15,889 bases of DNA from Chryseosolibacter sp036402075 (GCA_036402075.1 DASWTP010000220.1:1-15889), one strand, 5' to 3'; counted from the first letter of the stretch, positions 8,017 through 15,889 are shown. Numbers and translations are program-made. The notes: generated from the letters alone by a model not told the origin.

Positions 8017-8400
8017 CTAAAGGTTTCCCGGGTATGCGATTGTGGACAGCAATGCATTTGCCGCTTGCCTTGAATCGAGGCGTGTGTGCTGAACAACGAT
8101 CGGTATGCTGGACGAGATAACGCTTGCGTAGTCGGTGTCACGGGGAATTACTTCCGGGTCATTGAAATCATTAAACCGAAAATGTCTTGTACGCCTACCA
8201 TCAACTGAAAACTTAAATGGACCTGCCGGATCCCGATTTGTGAAATAGATCATGATCTCGATCTGCGCGACCTGATCTGAAGTATTGAGTATGCAAACTG
8301 TTTCGTGCGATGTAAACTCAGGTCCGGGACCCGTACTCTTTGAAGGAATGTATCCCTCAGCAATAGCCCAAATTCTTTTTCCAATTCCTTCGTGCACCAT
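8017..8400 (-). CDS. Sensory-rhodopsin-transducer (ASRT) family protein
   Basis: From the ATG at 8398-8400 the product has 127 residues, matching the 125-residue Anabaena sensory rhodopsin transducer. Family strings run along the whole length: WAIAEGYIP (11-19), SHETVCILN (31-39), IEIMIYF (47-53), GRRTRHFRFNDF (68-79), PRDTDYAS (86-93), VVQHTRLDSRQA (102-113) and ALLSTIAYP at the end. The fold is a small beta-sandwich that forms tetramers in Anabaena. The frame stays open to an earlier ATG at 8535, which would add 45 residues. That extension has no family match and would cover a perfect palindrome in the divergent spacer, so the inner start is preferred. No rhodopsin gene is in the window. 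The family was proposed from comparative genomics to bind small molecules such as sugars, and the adjacent trehalose-synthase-like gene fits that. A signalling partner is not apparent. Confidence 0.88.
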   Translation of the reverse strand: MVHEGIGKRIWAIAEGYIPSKSTGPGPEFTSHETVCILNTSDQVAQIEIMIYFTNRDPAGPFKFSVDGRRTRHFRFNDFNDPEVIPRDTDYASVISSSIPIVVQHTRLDSRQAANALLSTIAYPGNL

Positions 8401-8478
8401 ATCGAGTGTGATAAATATATCATGCCCGAGATCTGCAATTGCCGGTTCAACCTTAGACGGTCGAGGCAATAGGAAATA

Positions 8479-8492
8479 GCCATAGCTATGGC
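8479..8492. promoter_or_regulatory. Perfect 14-bp palindrome in the ASRT/antiporter divergent spacer
   Basis: GCCATAGCTATGGC is its own reverse complement. It lies 79-92 bp upstream of the preferred ASRT start and 79-92 bp upstream of the antiporter start, so it is centred exactly between the two divergent genes. This is the position expected of a shared operator. If the longer ASRT reading frame were real, these bases would be codons inside it. Confidence 0.42.
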
Positions 8493-8570
8493 AGGACGGG
8501 GCCAAACGCTTATCATTTCGCTCACCCTCACTCATCTGCTCACGGTATTTCGTACCTTGTCGGTTATCTC

Positions 8571-10817
8571 ATGGCACACGTACCTCATTTAATTACCGAT
8601 CTCGCTTTGATCCTTGCAGTTGCAGCGGTCACCACGTTGATTTTTAAAAAAATAAACCAGCCAGTGGTGCTAGGTTATATTATTGCCGGTTTCCTTGTCG
8701 GACCACATGTTTTTCTCGTGCCGACTGTTGCAGACCCGGAGGGTATCAAAGTTTGGTCGGAGATCGGGGTGATATTTCTATTGTTCACGCTCGGACTTGA
8801 GTTCAGCTTCAGAAAATTAGCCAAGGTGGGCGGATCTGCTTTCATCACCGCGCTGGTCGGCATCACGCTCATGAATGGTATCGGGTTTCTTACCGGGATC
8901 CTGCTCGGCTGGAAATTTATGGATTGCTTGTTCCTCGGAGCTATCCTGTCAATTTCGTCCACTACCATCATCATGCGCGCCTTTGACGAGTTGGGTGTTC
9001 GCACAAAAAAATTTGCAACGCTGGTGCTAGGCGTTCTGATCGTTCAGGACCTGGTTGCCATCCTGCTCCTGGTCATGCTCTCAACGTTTAGCGTCACCCA
9101 GCAATTTGCAGGCAGCGAACTCCTGATCCAGGTGTTAAAGCTTCTCTTTTTCCTGACGCTCTGGTTTCTTGCGGGAATCTTTTTCGTTCCAACGTTCCTC
9201 AAGCGTGCAAAGAATCTCCTGAATGACGAAACATTGCTTATTGTTTCCATTGCACTCTGCCTTGTGATGGTGATGCTGGCCGTGAAAGTTGGATTTAGTG
9301 CAGCACTTGGAGCGTTTATCATGGGTTCAATTCTGGCCGAGACAACGCAAGCTGAGCGCATTGAGCACCTTGTTTACTCCGTGAAAAATCTGTTTGCAGC
9401 GGTATTTTTTATTTCCGTTGGCATGATGATCGACCCAACGGTGCTACAGGAGTATGCGCTGCCAATCCTTTTTATTTCTCTGATCATTATTGTCTGCATG
9501 AGCCTGACGTTTTGCCTCGGAGCACTCCTTTCCGGGCAGTCGTTGAAACACTCCATCCAGGCGGGAATGAGCCTGGCGCAGATCGGTGAATTTTCATTTA
9601 TCATCGCTTCGCTTGGCGTGAGCCTGGGCGTGACCAGCTCGTTTCTATATCCTATTGCGGTCGCTGTTTCTACAATCACCACCTTCACCACGCCATTCCT
9701 GATCAGGCAGTCATCGTCAGTTTACGCGCGGGTGGAAAAAATTCTTCCCTCCAAATGGGTTGCTGGCATGAACCGATATAGCTCAAGCTCGCAGCAACTT
9801 TCCGCCTATAGCGAATGGAAAGAACTTCTGAACGCATACCTTGTCAACTCACTGATCCACTCCGTGCTGATCGGTTCGCTGATTATCCTGTCAAGAAATT
9901 TTATCGTCCCTTACATCAATAATTCAGTGCATAATGAATTGGCGGCTAAGCTTGTGTCGGTTGCCGTCACGATGATTCTCATGATCCCGTTCATCTGGGC
10001 GCTCTCCGTGCGAAGAGTGCAACGGGAGGCATATGCGAATCTCTGGTTGAACAGGCGGCTGAACCGGGGCCCGCTCATTGCTCTTGAAATTGCCCGGATT
10101 GCACTGGCCGTGGTTTTCGTTGCGCTGCTCATTAACTTGTACTTCTCCATTGCCACCGCCATCATCATCGCCCTGGTATCCATGGCCGTTGCTACCGTAC
10201 TTTTTAATAATAAACTGCAGCTGTTCTACGACCGGCTTGAAAGACGTTTTCTCTCGAACCTCAATGAGCGGCAGGCAAGAAGATTTCTTAAAAGCGAAAT
10301 CGCCCCGTGGGATGCTCACCTTGCAACGTTCGATGTGCTGCCTGAATTCAAAGATGCAGGGAAGCAATTGCAGGAGCTACGACTTCGTGAACAATTCGGA
10401 ATCAACATTGCGCTGATTGAACGCGGTAACATCTCTATTCTTACTCCTGACCGCTACGAACGTCTTTACCCAGGTGACAAACTTTCAGTGATCGGCACTG
10501 ATGATCAGCTTGCGAGGGTGAAAGAAATATTCGAAAGCAGGGTGGCCTTACCTGCAGAAACACAGATCCACGATGACCAGATCAGCTTACAAAACTTTAC
10601 AGTGGACAAAGAATCGAAACTTTGCAATGTCACCATCCGACAGTCGGGATTGCGGGAACAGGCGAAAGCCCTTGTAGTGGGGCTGGAGCGAAACGGCCAG
10701 CGGACACTCAATCCCGAATCAACGATCAAGCTGACGGAGGGTGATGTCGTATGGATCGTGGGTGTTCAGAAGAGTATAGAGAGCTTTCTTTCGAAAAAAT
10801 TTGAACGTGTGGTTTAG
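8571..10817 (+). CDS. CPA2-family cation:proton antiporter with two C-terminal RCK_C domains
   Basis: The protein has 748 residues. Residues about 8-385 form the Na+/H+-exchanger (KefB/KefC-type) membrane domain with a dozen hydrophobic segments. Family strings are PVVLGYIIAGFLVGPH (31-46), LLFTLGLEFSF (70-80), ISSTTIIMRAF (128-138), the ion-site LIVQDLVAI (156-164) with Q159-D160, and MSLAQIGEFSFIIA (333-346). A second membrane region at about 420-545 carries some four further helices that plain KefB/C lacks. Residues about 585-655 and 668-745 each look like an RCK_C/TrkA_C ligand-binding domain (LYPGDKLSVIGT; LTEGDVVWIVGV). The NAD-binding RCK_N domain seen in KefB/C is absent. It probably exchanges K+ or Na+ for protons at the inner membrane, gated by a small ligand on the RCK_C domains. 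It is divergent from the ASRT/trehalose-synthase set, which would suit a role in osmotic or pH homeostasis. Ion choice is not readable. Confidence 0.9.
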   Translation: MAHVPHLITDLALILAVAAVTTLIFKKINQPVVLGYIIAGFLVGPHVFLVPTVADPEGIKVWSEIGVIFLLFTLGLEFSFRKLAKVGGSAFITALVGITLMNGIGFLTGILLGWKFMDCLFLGAILSISSTTIIMRAFDELGVRTKKFATLVLGVLIVQDLVAILLLVMLSTFSVTQQFAGSELLIQVLKLLFFLTLWFLAGIFFVPTFLKRAKNLLNDETLLIVSIALCLVMVMLAVKVGFSAALGAFIMGSILAETTQAERIEHLVYSVKNLFAAVFFISVGMMIDPTVLQEYALPILFISLIIIVCMSLTFCLGALLSGQSLKHSIQAGMSLAQIGEFSFIIASLGVSLGVTSSFLYPIAVAVSTITTFTTPFLIRQSSSVYARVEKILPSKWVAGMNRYSSSSQQLSAYSEWKELLNAYLVNSLIHSVLIGSLIILSRNFIVPYINNSVHNELAAKLVSVAVTMILMIPFIWALSVRRVQREAYANLWLNRRLNRGPLIALEIARIALAVVFVALLINLYFSIATAIIIALVSMAVATVLFNNKLQLFYDRLERRFLSNLNERQARRFLKSEIAPWDAHLATFDVLPEFKDAGKQLQELRLREQFGINIALIERGNISILTPDRYERLYPGDKLSVIGTDDQLARVKEIFESRVALPAETQIHDDQISLQNFTVDKESKLCNVTIRQSGLREQAKALVVGLERNGQRTLNPESTIKLTEGDVVWIVGVQKSIESFLSKKFERVV

Positions 10818-11170
10818 TCATTCCCTACATTTGACTGCGAGATCGGTTAGGTTAACTACGGTCGTCTTCAACTCAAGCATGTAGGCAATTCCAATACAAA
10901 CTTCGCAGCCGAATATCAGCGACAACATTGCGTTTGCCCGGCAATGGATCAATTTCTACTTTCATGGCCGTATTGTCACAATCGATTTGGGTTAGCGGCC
11001 GAAGGATTCATCACCTCTAATGCGGAATGAAAATGGATACAACGATCCACAGGGATGCGACTACAGGATCACGAACCTGATCACAACGTGAACGATGTCA
11101 TCGCAAACGGGAAGTTGTTACCTGCATTGAAGCGGCAACATTGAAAATATTGATTTAAGCAACAACTGAA
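10818..11170. other. 353-bp intergenic stretch with possible gene remnants
   Basis: No intact recognisable gene is present between the antiporter and rtcB. On the minus strand one frame, open for about 44 codons up to a stop near 10,872, contains KVEIDPLPGKRNVVADI. A shift of one base then leads into another frame ending IAYMLELKTTVVNLTDLAV plus KCRE and a TGA at 10818-10820, directly after the antiporter stop. A 36-residue minus-strand frame (10818-10928, starting MLSLIFGCEVCIGIAYM) exists inside it. The two pieces read like one protein broken by a frameshift, but no family is recognised. No promoter, terminator or tRNA was found. The last 60 bp before rtcB are AT-rich (AATATTGATTTAAG) and may hold its promoter. 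Confidence 0.35.
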
Positions 11171-12577
11171 ATGAACATAACAGGAAACGACCTCAAGCAA
11201 ATTGGATTCAAGGAAAGCAAGGCGCTGGGCCTTGCGCTTGAACTGGTCGGGAAACACTACAAGGACGTTAGCTTTGACAATAAACTTGCGCTGCTAAAAC
11301 AGATACTGGATAACCCTTCATCATTTCTCAATGATGGTATGCTTGCCCCTTTAGCAACAGCGTTGTTGAAGCCCGCTGATGAAACGATTGCATTGAACGT
11401 GGATGGTAAATCATACCAGATCTATGGCGCAGAAGCGATTGAGCAAGGCGCACTCCAGCAAATGGAAACAGCCATGAGATTGCCTGTTACCGTTGCAGGA
11501 GCCTTGATGCCTGACGCCCATCAGGGATACGGCTTGCCAATTGGTGGTGTACTGGCAACTCAAAACGCGGTCATTCCTTATGGTGTTGGCGTGGACATCG
11601 GCTGCAGAATGTGTATGACTATCTATGACCTCCCGACAAACCAGCTGGAGGGAAGGCGCGAAGATTTTAAGAAAATGTTATTGAACAATACAAAGTTCGG
11701 GCAGGACACGTTCAAAAAACCAAAGGATCACGAAATCTTCGAACGCAAAGAATTTTCTGAACTCGGCATAGTTCGTGAAATGAAAGATCGGGCATGGCAG
11801 CAGATTGGGTCGTCAGGAGGTGGGAACCACTTTGTAGAATTTGGAATCGTTGAAATTACAAGTCCGATCAATGAGTATAACCTGGCGCCCGGTCACTACG
11901 TTGCGTTGTTGTCGCACTCCGGTTCTCGCGGACTTGGAGCAAACATTGCGCGCCACTACACGAAAGTTGCTATGGACAAATGTAAACTCCCACAGGAAGC
12001 AAAACATCTGGCATGGCTTGACCTCGACACCGAAGAGGGACAGGAGTACTGGCTCGCCATGAATCTGGCAGGAGATTACGCCTCTGCATGTCACCACCAG
12101 ATCCACGAGCGTATAGCCATCGGGTTGCGTGAAACACCGCTCGCAATGATTGAAAACCATCACAATTTCGCCTGGAAAGAAAAAGACGCCAATGGAAATG
12201 AGCTGATCGTGCATCGAAAGGGTGCTACCCCTGCGGGTAAAGACGTTCTTGGAATAATTCCAGGCTCGATGGCGACACCGGGCTTTATTGTGCGTGGTAA
12301 AGGATTGGCAGCGTCCATCAACTCCGCCTCCCATGGAGCAGGCAGAACAATGTCGCGCACAAAAGCCAAGCAAACCATCCTGCAGGGGCACGTGAACAAA
12401 TTCTTAAAGCAAGCGGGTGTTGAATTGCTTGGCTCCGGTCTCGATGAGGCTCCCATGGCATACAAGGATATCCACCAGGTGATGAGCCATCAAAAAGATC
12501 TTGTAGACGTTCTCGGGTCATTTATGCCAAAAATTGTGAGGATGTGCGGGGACGAGAAGTTCCAGGAAGTGGATTAA
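11171..12577 (+). CDS. rtcB: RtcB-family RNA ligase (3'-phosphate/2',3'-cyclic phosphate to 5'-OH)
   Basis: The protein has 468 residues, close to the archaeal RtcB length of about 480. It joins RNA 2',3'-cyclic-phosphate or 3'-phosphate ends to 5'-hydroxyl ends using GTP and Mn2+ through a histidine-GMP intermediate. The family motifs are in order: MPDAHQGYGLPIGGV (113-127), VDIGCRM (141-147) with metal ligands D142 and C145, GSSGGGNHFVEFG (213-225) with H220, LSHSGSRGLG (247-256) with H249, ENHHNF (328-333), and SASHGAGRTMSR (385-396) with H388, the expected guanylylated histidine. All look intact, so the enzyme should be active. In bacteria its role is RNA repair, for instance of tRNA or rRNA cut by toxins. 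No RtcA, archease, RtcR or release-factor-H gene is adjacent, so it stands alone here. The next gene is convergent, 31 bp away. Confidence 0.96.
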   Translation: MNITGNDLKQIGFKESKALGLALELVGKHYKDVSFDNKLALLKQILDNPSSFLNDGMLAPLATALLKPADETIALNVDGKSYQIYGAEAIEQGALQQMETAMRLPVTVAGALMPDAHQGYGLPIGGVLATQNAVIPYGVGVDIGCRMCMTIYDLPTNQLEGRREDFKKMLLNNTKFGQDTFKKPKDHEIFERKEFSELGIVREMKDRAWQQIGSSGGGNHFVEFGIVEITSPINEYNLAPGHYVALLSHSGSRGLGANIARHYTKVAMDKCKLPQEAKHLAWLDLDTEEGQEYWLAMNLAGDYASACHHQIHERIAIGLRETPLAMIENHHNFAWKEKDANGNELIVHRKGATPAGKDVLGIIPGSMATPGFIVRGKGLAASINSASHGAGRTMSRTKAKQTILQGHVNKFLKQAGVELLGSGLDEAPMAYKDIHQVMSHQKDLVDVLGSFMPKIVRMCGDEKFQEVD

Positions 12578-12608
12578 AAACGTAAATCCAGAAAAAAGGC
12601 AATACGAA

Positions 12609-15600
12609 TCAATTGACCGGGGCCGGCAACACGGTGCTCAACTCGCGATAGCGACACAACGCGTTTGCCCACTTCATCTGTTCGATGCTATTGCATTCGG
12701 CTTCAAACAAGCTCGGTGACGCCACAAGTATGCAGATGCATTTTGCGCGACTTGTAGCTACGTTCAGCCGATTCGGATTAAAAAGAAAGTTTAAGCCGCG
12801 CGGTGCATCCTGCACACTGGAACTCGCCATTGAGTAAATAACAACAGGTGCTTCACGTCCCTGGAACTTATCAACTGTTCCAATGTCAACTTTGGGAAGC
12901 GCTTCTTTCAACGCATCAACCTGTGCATTGTAGGGAGCAACAATTAGAATATCTTTCTCCGTAATTTTCGTGGACTGTCCGTGGGCGTCCACCCAACATC
13001 CACTCCTCAGCAGGTCGTCAACGATCGAGGTAATCTTCTCAATCTCTTCAAACGACCGGTTCTGATTCCCTGCGTGCTCAACGCGGACATAAAACAGTCC
13101 GGCACCATCGAATTGAGTCCCACCTGTAATGACCTGGTTCTTGAGCTCAGGCAACGACTGCAATTCACCTTTGTAAAAAATCTCCGAAGTGAACCTGGCG
13201 ATGGCGGGATGGATCCTCCTTGTTATATTCAGAAAAAGTCCACGTCCTTTTGGCATCACGACTTCACCATCAAGTATGTGGGTGAGCGCAGCAACTCCGC
13301 TGTTCTCCGGATGCGCACCGCGTTGTGGCTGTTCGAGCTGCTGTGGATCTCCCAGTAGGATAACGTTGCTGGCAGCCCGTGATGCAGCGAGCACCTGTGA
13401 AAGTGACATTTGCCCGGCCTCGTCAACGAACAAATAATCGAGTGAGCCCACGAGATCGTCATCGGCCCATAGCCATGCCGTTCCACCCACCAGCGCCCGC
13501 GCGTCAATTGCCTGGCGGATCTTGGTTTTGTTTTTCTCCTGCCTGATCCAGCCTGGTAAATCCATCTTTTCATTCACCTTGTGCGTGAACTGAACCTTCT
13601 GGCCACGTTTTGCAGCTTCTTTCTCCACTGCTTCGAAAAGCGTTGTAATCACCCGGTGACTCACCGCGGTAACACCAATTTTTTTATTCGCGTTCAGCAG
13701 ATCCAAAATCATGTGGGCACCCGTAAATGTTTTTCCTGTGCCGGGAGGACCCTGTATCGGAAGAATGCTGCGGTTAAGATTGATGGCAATTCTCGATGCC
13801 GCTGTCAACAGATCCTCTCCGTCTGACACAACCGCACCCTCCATTCGATTAACAAGCTGAGGCTTTCGTCTCATCAGCAGGTCTTTCGCAGCCCAGTAGT
13901 CACCCATTCGCGCCAGCCCATTGTCGTCAACCTCTACGGCAATGGCAAGAATAGATGTCCACAGCTTTTCGATTTGAATAACGTCAAACTCGTGGACCGC
14001 TTTCGGGTGCACCGCAGCGGTCTCTCCTGTTTTTTTTATGTCGAGGATATTCTTTTCGTTGTCGATGAAAGTAATCTTGCCACAGCTGACTCCGAAAGGT
14101 TTTTCCTTTGTGAAGCTGTTCACGATGTATAAGCTATCACCTTCTTTCAAGCTGCACTCTTGTTCTGGGAACGTGTAACGATGCACAGGGCAATCACCTG
14201 CAACAACAACCTCCTTGAATGAAAGGTCCACGAGCGCATTTCGATCAGTCAACAAATCCTCGTATTCACCTTTCTGCAGCCTGAAGTATTCCCACCACGC
14301 ACTTTTATTTTCCCTGCGGAAATATTGCAGTTGATTGGCAAGAAGCCATTTTGCCTTATGCTCCTCTGACCAGGCTTCCCGGTTCTCTGGCAAGGTGCTG
14401 GTCAGTGATTCAAAGAGTAGCTTGGACCTTTTTTCCAGTAAAAGTAAATCTGCGTCAGGGGTTTGCTCGCCCGGAGTTGGCCTGTGAAAAATCTCTCCTT
14501 TAGAAATAAGGTGCGTTCGTTGCTGCTCCAGCCAGCGGTGAAGCGCCTCCGTGGCCAGGCAGTCGTCTTCATTGTAATCCTGGACGAGGTCAATGATCTC
14601 TTTGGGTACCCTGTCGAATTCGTGCAGCTGAAGAGCACTCTCCAATATTTTGCGCCCTTTTGAAGACTCGCGTAAGTCAGCCTTCCGAACAAAGTCGCGT
14701 GCAAATTTTTCGACATCCTTGAGCGAATAGCGTTCTACGCTGGCAATAATTGCTTCTTTGACAATACCGTGAAGGTCAATGAATTTTTCTTTACGAAGCA
14801 AGTCGTCCAGCTCGAGCTCAGCAACAGCGTACTGATGCGAAAGTCGTTTCACGGTTGAAGGTTCGTATGCGCCATAGTGGTAGATGGATAAATCCGGGTA
14901 AGACTTTAACCGATCCAGAATAAAATGCATCACTTTTTCAAACGCGCGCTTTTCTTCGATTCGATTCGTTGACCAAAACCTTTCGTACCGGAGGTTTTTC
15001 CCGTCATGATAAGCAATGCCGAAAAGGTACTCCAGGCTGCCGCCCTGGAAAAAAGCATCACCCTCGATGTCAAGATACAGGTCACCGACAGACGGCTCAG
15101 GAAGTCGGTTCAACCCACGCTTTTCCTCAACGGGCAAGATCGGCTCATAGATCATCGATTTCGTGACCCGCCCCTGAAGCTGAATTTTTGCCTGCCGCTG
15201 CTTCTTCACCAGCAACTCAAGATTTCCGCGCTCGGGTCGCGTGAGATTTTCTGCCAAAGCAAACGTCTCAAGTGTAGCAATCCGCTGTTTCTTCAACTCT
15301 TCAATCTGTGACTTTCGCAACCCTGCAACAAACGACAGGTGATCGTCTTGCCTTCGTTTTTCATTACAATCCGTCCACCAGTTGCAGATTGAACAATGCT
15401 CAACCTCCTCCGGATACGTTGGCAACGGTGATGATGCCATCAGTTCGCTAAACCTGTTCTTCACGAACGCGTAGTACGCCTTGAATTCACCAAACAAATA
15501 TTCGTCTACCTGGAAGGAATTATCCGCTTCACGTCCCGGCATCACGATCTGGAATTTTTGTGGTGCGACTCCCTGCACCTGTTCGAGGAGATCGCTGTAA

Positions 15601-15889
15601 AAGCAAAGTTGTATTATGGCGGATGTCCTCGTGTTTCGCGAGAGCTTGGTATCCTGCACTTCGTAACACCAATTGCCGAATTTGCTCACCCCCGGCACTT
15701 TCATTAAAATGTCGGGGAAACCTTGCCACTCCTGGTAGCATAGTTTTCCCTGCACGATCACGTCCTTACCTTCGGCCATCGCCTGCACTGTTGCCACAAA
15801 GGTCTTCCTGGAAGAATCCGTCACACTTTTGTTTAGCGATACCAGGTACTGAACATAGCGGGCTTCGTGCTCGCGGCCACGTTGTTTCA
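12609..15889 (-). CDS. TM0106-type RecB-like nuclease fused to DEDD exonuclease and SF1 helicase (partial, N-terminus outside window)
   Basis: The frame is open through the right edge. A GTG exists at 15824, but 21 upstream codons (KQRGREHEARYVQYLVSLNK) match the family N-terminus, so the true start lies beyond 15889. Residues are numbered from that GTG. About 20-160 form a RecB-like PD-(D/E)xK nuclease: D38 in GFPDIL, E55 and D58-T-K60, QLCFY at 72-76, then HCSICNWWTDC (143-153) with cysteines C144, C147 and C153, of the kind that hold an Fe-S cluster in related nucleases. About 245-435 form an RNase-H-like DEDD exonuclease (LYLDIEGD, 249-256; DYNEDDC, 416-422). About 670-1050 form an SF1 (Upf1/Dna2-like) helicase: Walker A QGPPGTGKT (691-699), Walker B DEAG (801-804), GDPQQL (825-830), TVDKFQGRE (983-991) and VATSRAK (1022-1028). 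It is probably a cytoplasmic DNA or RNA processing enzyme of unknown pathway. The stop lies 31 bp from the convergent rtcB. Confidence 0.92.
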   Translation of the reverse strand, partial: KQRGREHEARYVQYLVSLNKSVTDSSRKTFVATVQAMAEGKDVIVQGKLCYQEWQGFPDILMKVPGVSKFGNWCYEVQDTKLSRNTRTSAIIQLCFYSDLLEQVQGVAPQKFQIVMPGREADNSFQVDEYLFGEFKAYYAFVKNRFSELMASSPLPTYPEEVEHCSICNWWTDCNEKRRQDDHLSFVAGLRKSQIEELKKQRIATLETFALAENLTRPERGNLELLVKKQRQAKIQLQGRVTKSMIYEPILPVEEKRGLNRLPEPSVGDLYLDIEGDAFFQGGSLEYLFGIAYHDGKNLRYERFWSTNRIEEKRAFEKVMHFILDRLKSYPDLSIYHYGAYEPSTVKRLSHQYAVAELELDDLLRKEKFIDLHGIVKEAIIASVERYSLKDVEKFARDFVRKADLRESSKGRKILESALQLHEFDRVPKEIIDLVQDYNEDDCLATEALHRWLEQQRTHLISKGEIFHRPTPGEQTPDADLLLLEKRSKLLFESLTSTLPENREAWSEEHKAKWLLANQLQYFRRENKSAWWEYFRLQKGEYEDLLTDRNALVDLSFKEVVVAGDCPVHRYTFPEQECSLKEGDSLYIVNSFTKEKPFGVSCGKITFIDNEKNILDIKKTGETAAVHPKAVHEFDVIQIEKLWTSILAIAVEVDDNGLARMGDYWAAKDLLMRRKPQLVNRMEGAVVSDGEDLLTAASRIAINLNRSILPIQGPPGTGKTFTGAHMILDLLNANKKIGVTAVSHRVITTLFEAVEKEAAKRGQKVQFTHKVNEKMDLPGWIRQEKNKTKIRQAIDARALVGGTAWLWADDDLVGSLDYLFVDEAGQMSLSQVLAASRAASNVILLGDPQQLEQPQRGAHPENSGVAALTHILDGEVVMPKGRGLFLNITRRIHPAIARFTSEIFYKGELQSLPELKNQVITGGTQFDGAGLFYVRVEHAGNQNRSFEEIEKITSIVDDLLRSGCWVDAHGQSTKITEKDILIVAPYNAQVDALKEALPKVDIGTVDKFQGREAPVVIYSMASSSVQDAPRGLNFLFNPNRLNVATSRAKCICILVASPSLFEAECNSIEQMKWANALCRYRELSTVLPAPVN

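Noticed and set aside
8401..8535. N-terminal extension of the ASRT protein from the ATG at 8535
   Set aside because: The added residues match nothing in the family, and the inner ATG gives the standard family length. The bases include a palindrome in the divergent spacer.
9924..10367. A 147-codon minus-strand open frame
   Set aside because: It is antisense to the antiporter membrane and RCK_C region and looks compositionally unlike a protein.
8017..10817. A rhodopsin partner for the ASRT protein
   Set aside because: The only membrane protein nearby is the antiporter, with CPA2 motifs and far more than seven helices. No retinal-lysine helix-G pattern was seen.
11813..12391. A 192-codon open frame on the minus strand
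   Set aside because: It lies wholly opposite rtcB, whose motifs are complete. The antisense translation has no family features and is rich in odd residues, so it is a shadow frame.
1..15889. CRISPR array, insertion sequence, prophage or tRNA
   Set aside because: No regularly spaced repeats, transposase motifs, phage genes or cloverleaf-type sequences were noticed on reading either strand.

Overview
The window looks like a Bacteroidota chromosome, most likely a Cytophagales-type (Chryseolinea/Ohtaekwangia-like) bacterium. The evidence is an Oar-like TonB-dependent receptor with a carboxypeptidase-regulatory N-terminal domain, a TANNTTTG-type promoter element, starts without clear Shine-Dalgarno sequences, moderate GC content, and a TIGR03885-type flavin oxidoreductase. 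No tRNA, rRNA, CRISPR array, transposase or phage gene was seen. The lineage is inferred from protein character only.

Layout. (1) Positions 1-2150, minus: the N-terminal 716 codons of an outer-membrane receptor that runs off the left edge. (2) Positions 2348-4909, plus, divergent from it: a secreted M14-family zinc carboxypeptidase with a C-terminal glutamine-amidotransferase-like domain. (3) Positions 4919-5012: an imperfect inverted repeat between convergent genes. (4) Positions 5021-5227, minus: a 68-residue winged-helix-like protein with a perfect 14-bp palindrome just upstream. (5) Positions 5380-8400, minus: a three-gene set in the order sensory-rhodopsin-transducer-like (ASRT) domain protein, trehalose-synthase-like GH13 enzyme, and luciferase-like flavin oxidoreductase. 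(6) Positions 8571-10817, plus, divergent from that set: a CPA2-type cation:proton antiporter with two C-terminal RCK_C/TrkA_C-like domains. (7) Positions 10818-11170: an intergenic stretch that may hold a decayed minus-strand gene. (8) Positions 11171-12577, plus: RtcB RNA ligase. (9) Positions 12609-15889, minus: a large fusion of RecB-like nuclease, DEDD exonuclease and SF1 helicase (TM0106-type), whose N-terminus lies beyond the right edge.

How the genes may work together. The receptor and peptidase are both envelope or secreted proteins and share a divergent promoter region, but a functional link is only suggested. The most interesting part is 5380-8400. An ASRT-fold protein, a family proposed in the literature to bind small molecules such as sugars, sits 5 bp upstream of a trehalose/maltose-converting enzyme with no rhodopsin gene in view. 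A flavin oxidoreductase of unknown substrate follows, and a K+/H+-type antiporter is divergent. The arrangement suggests an osmotic or compatible-solute module in which ASRT senses or binds a sugar. This is an inference from gene order, not a demonstrated system.
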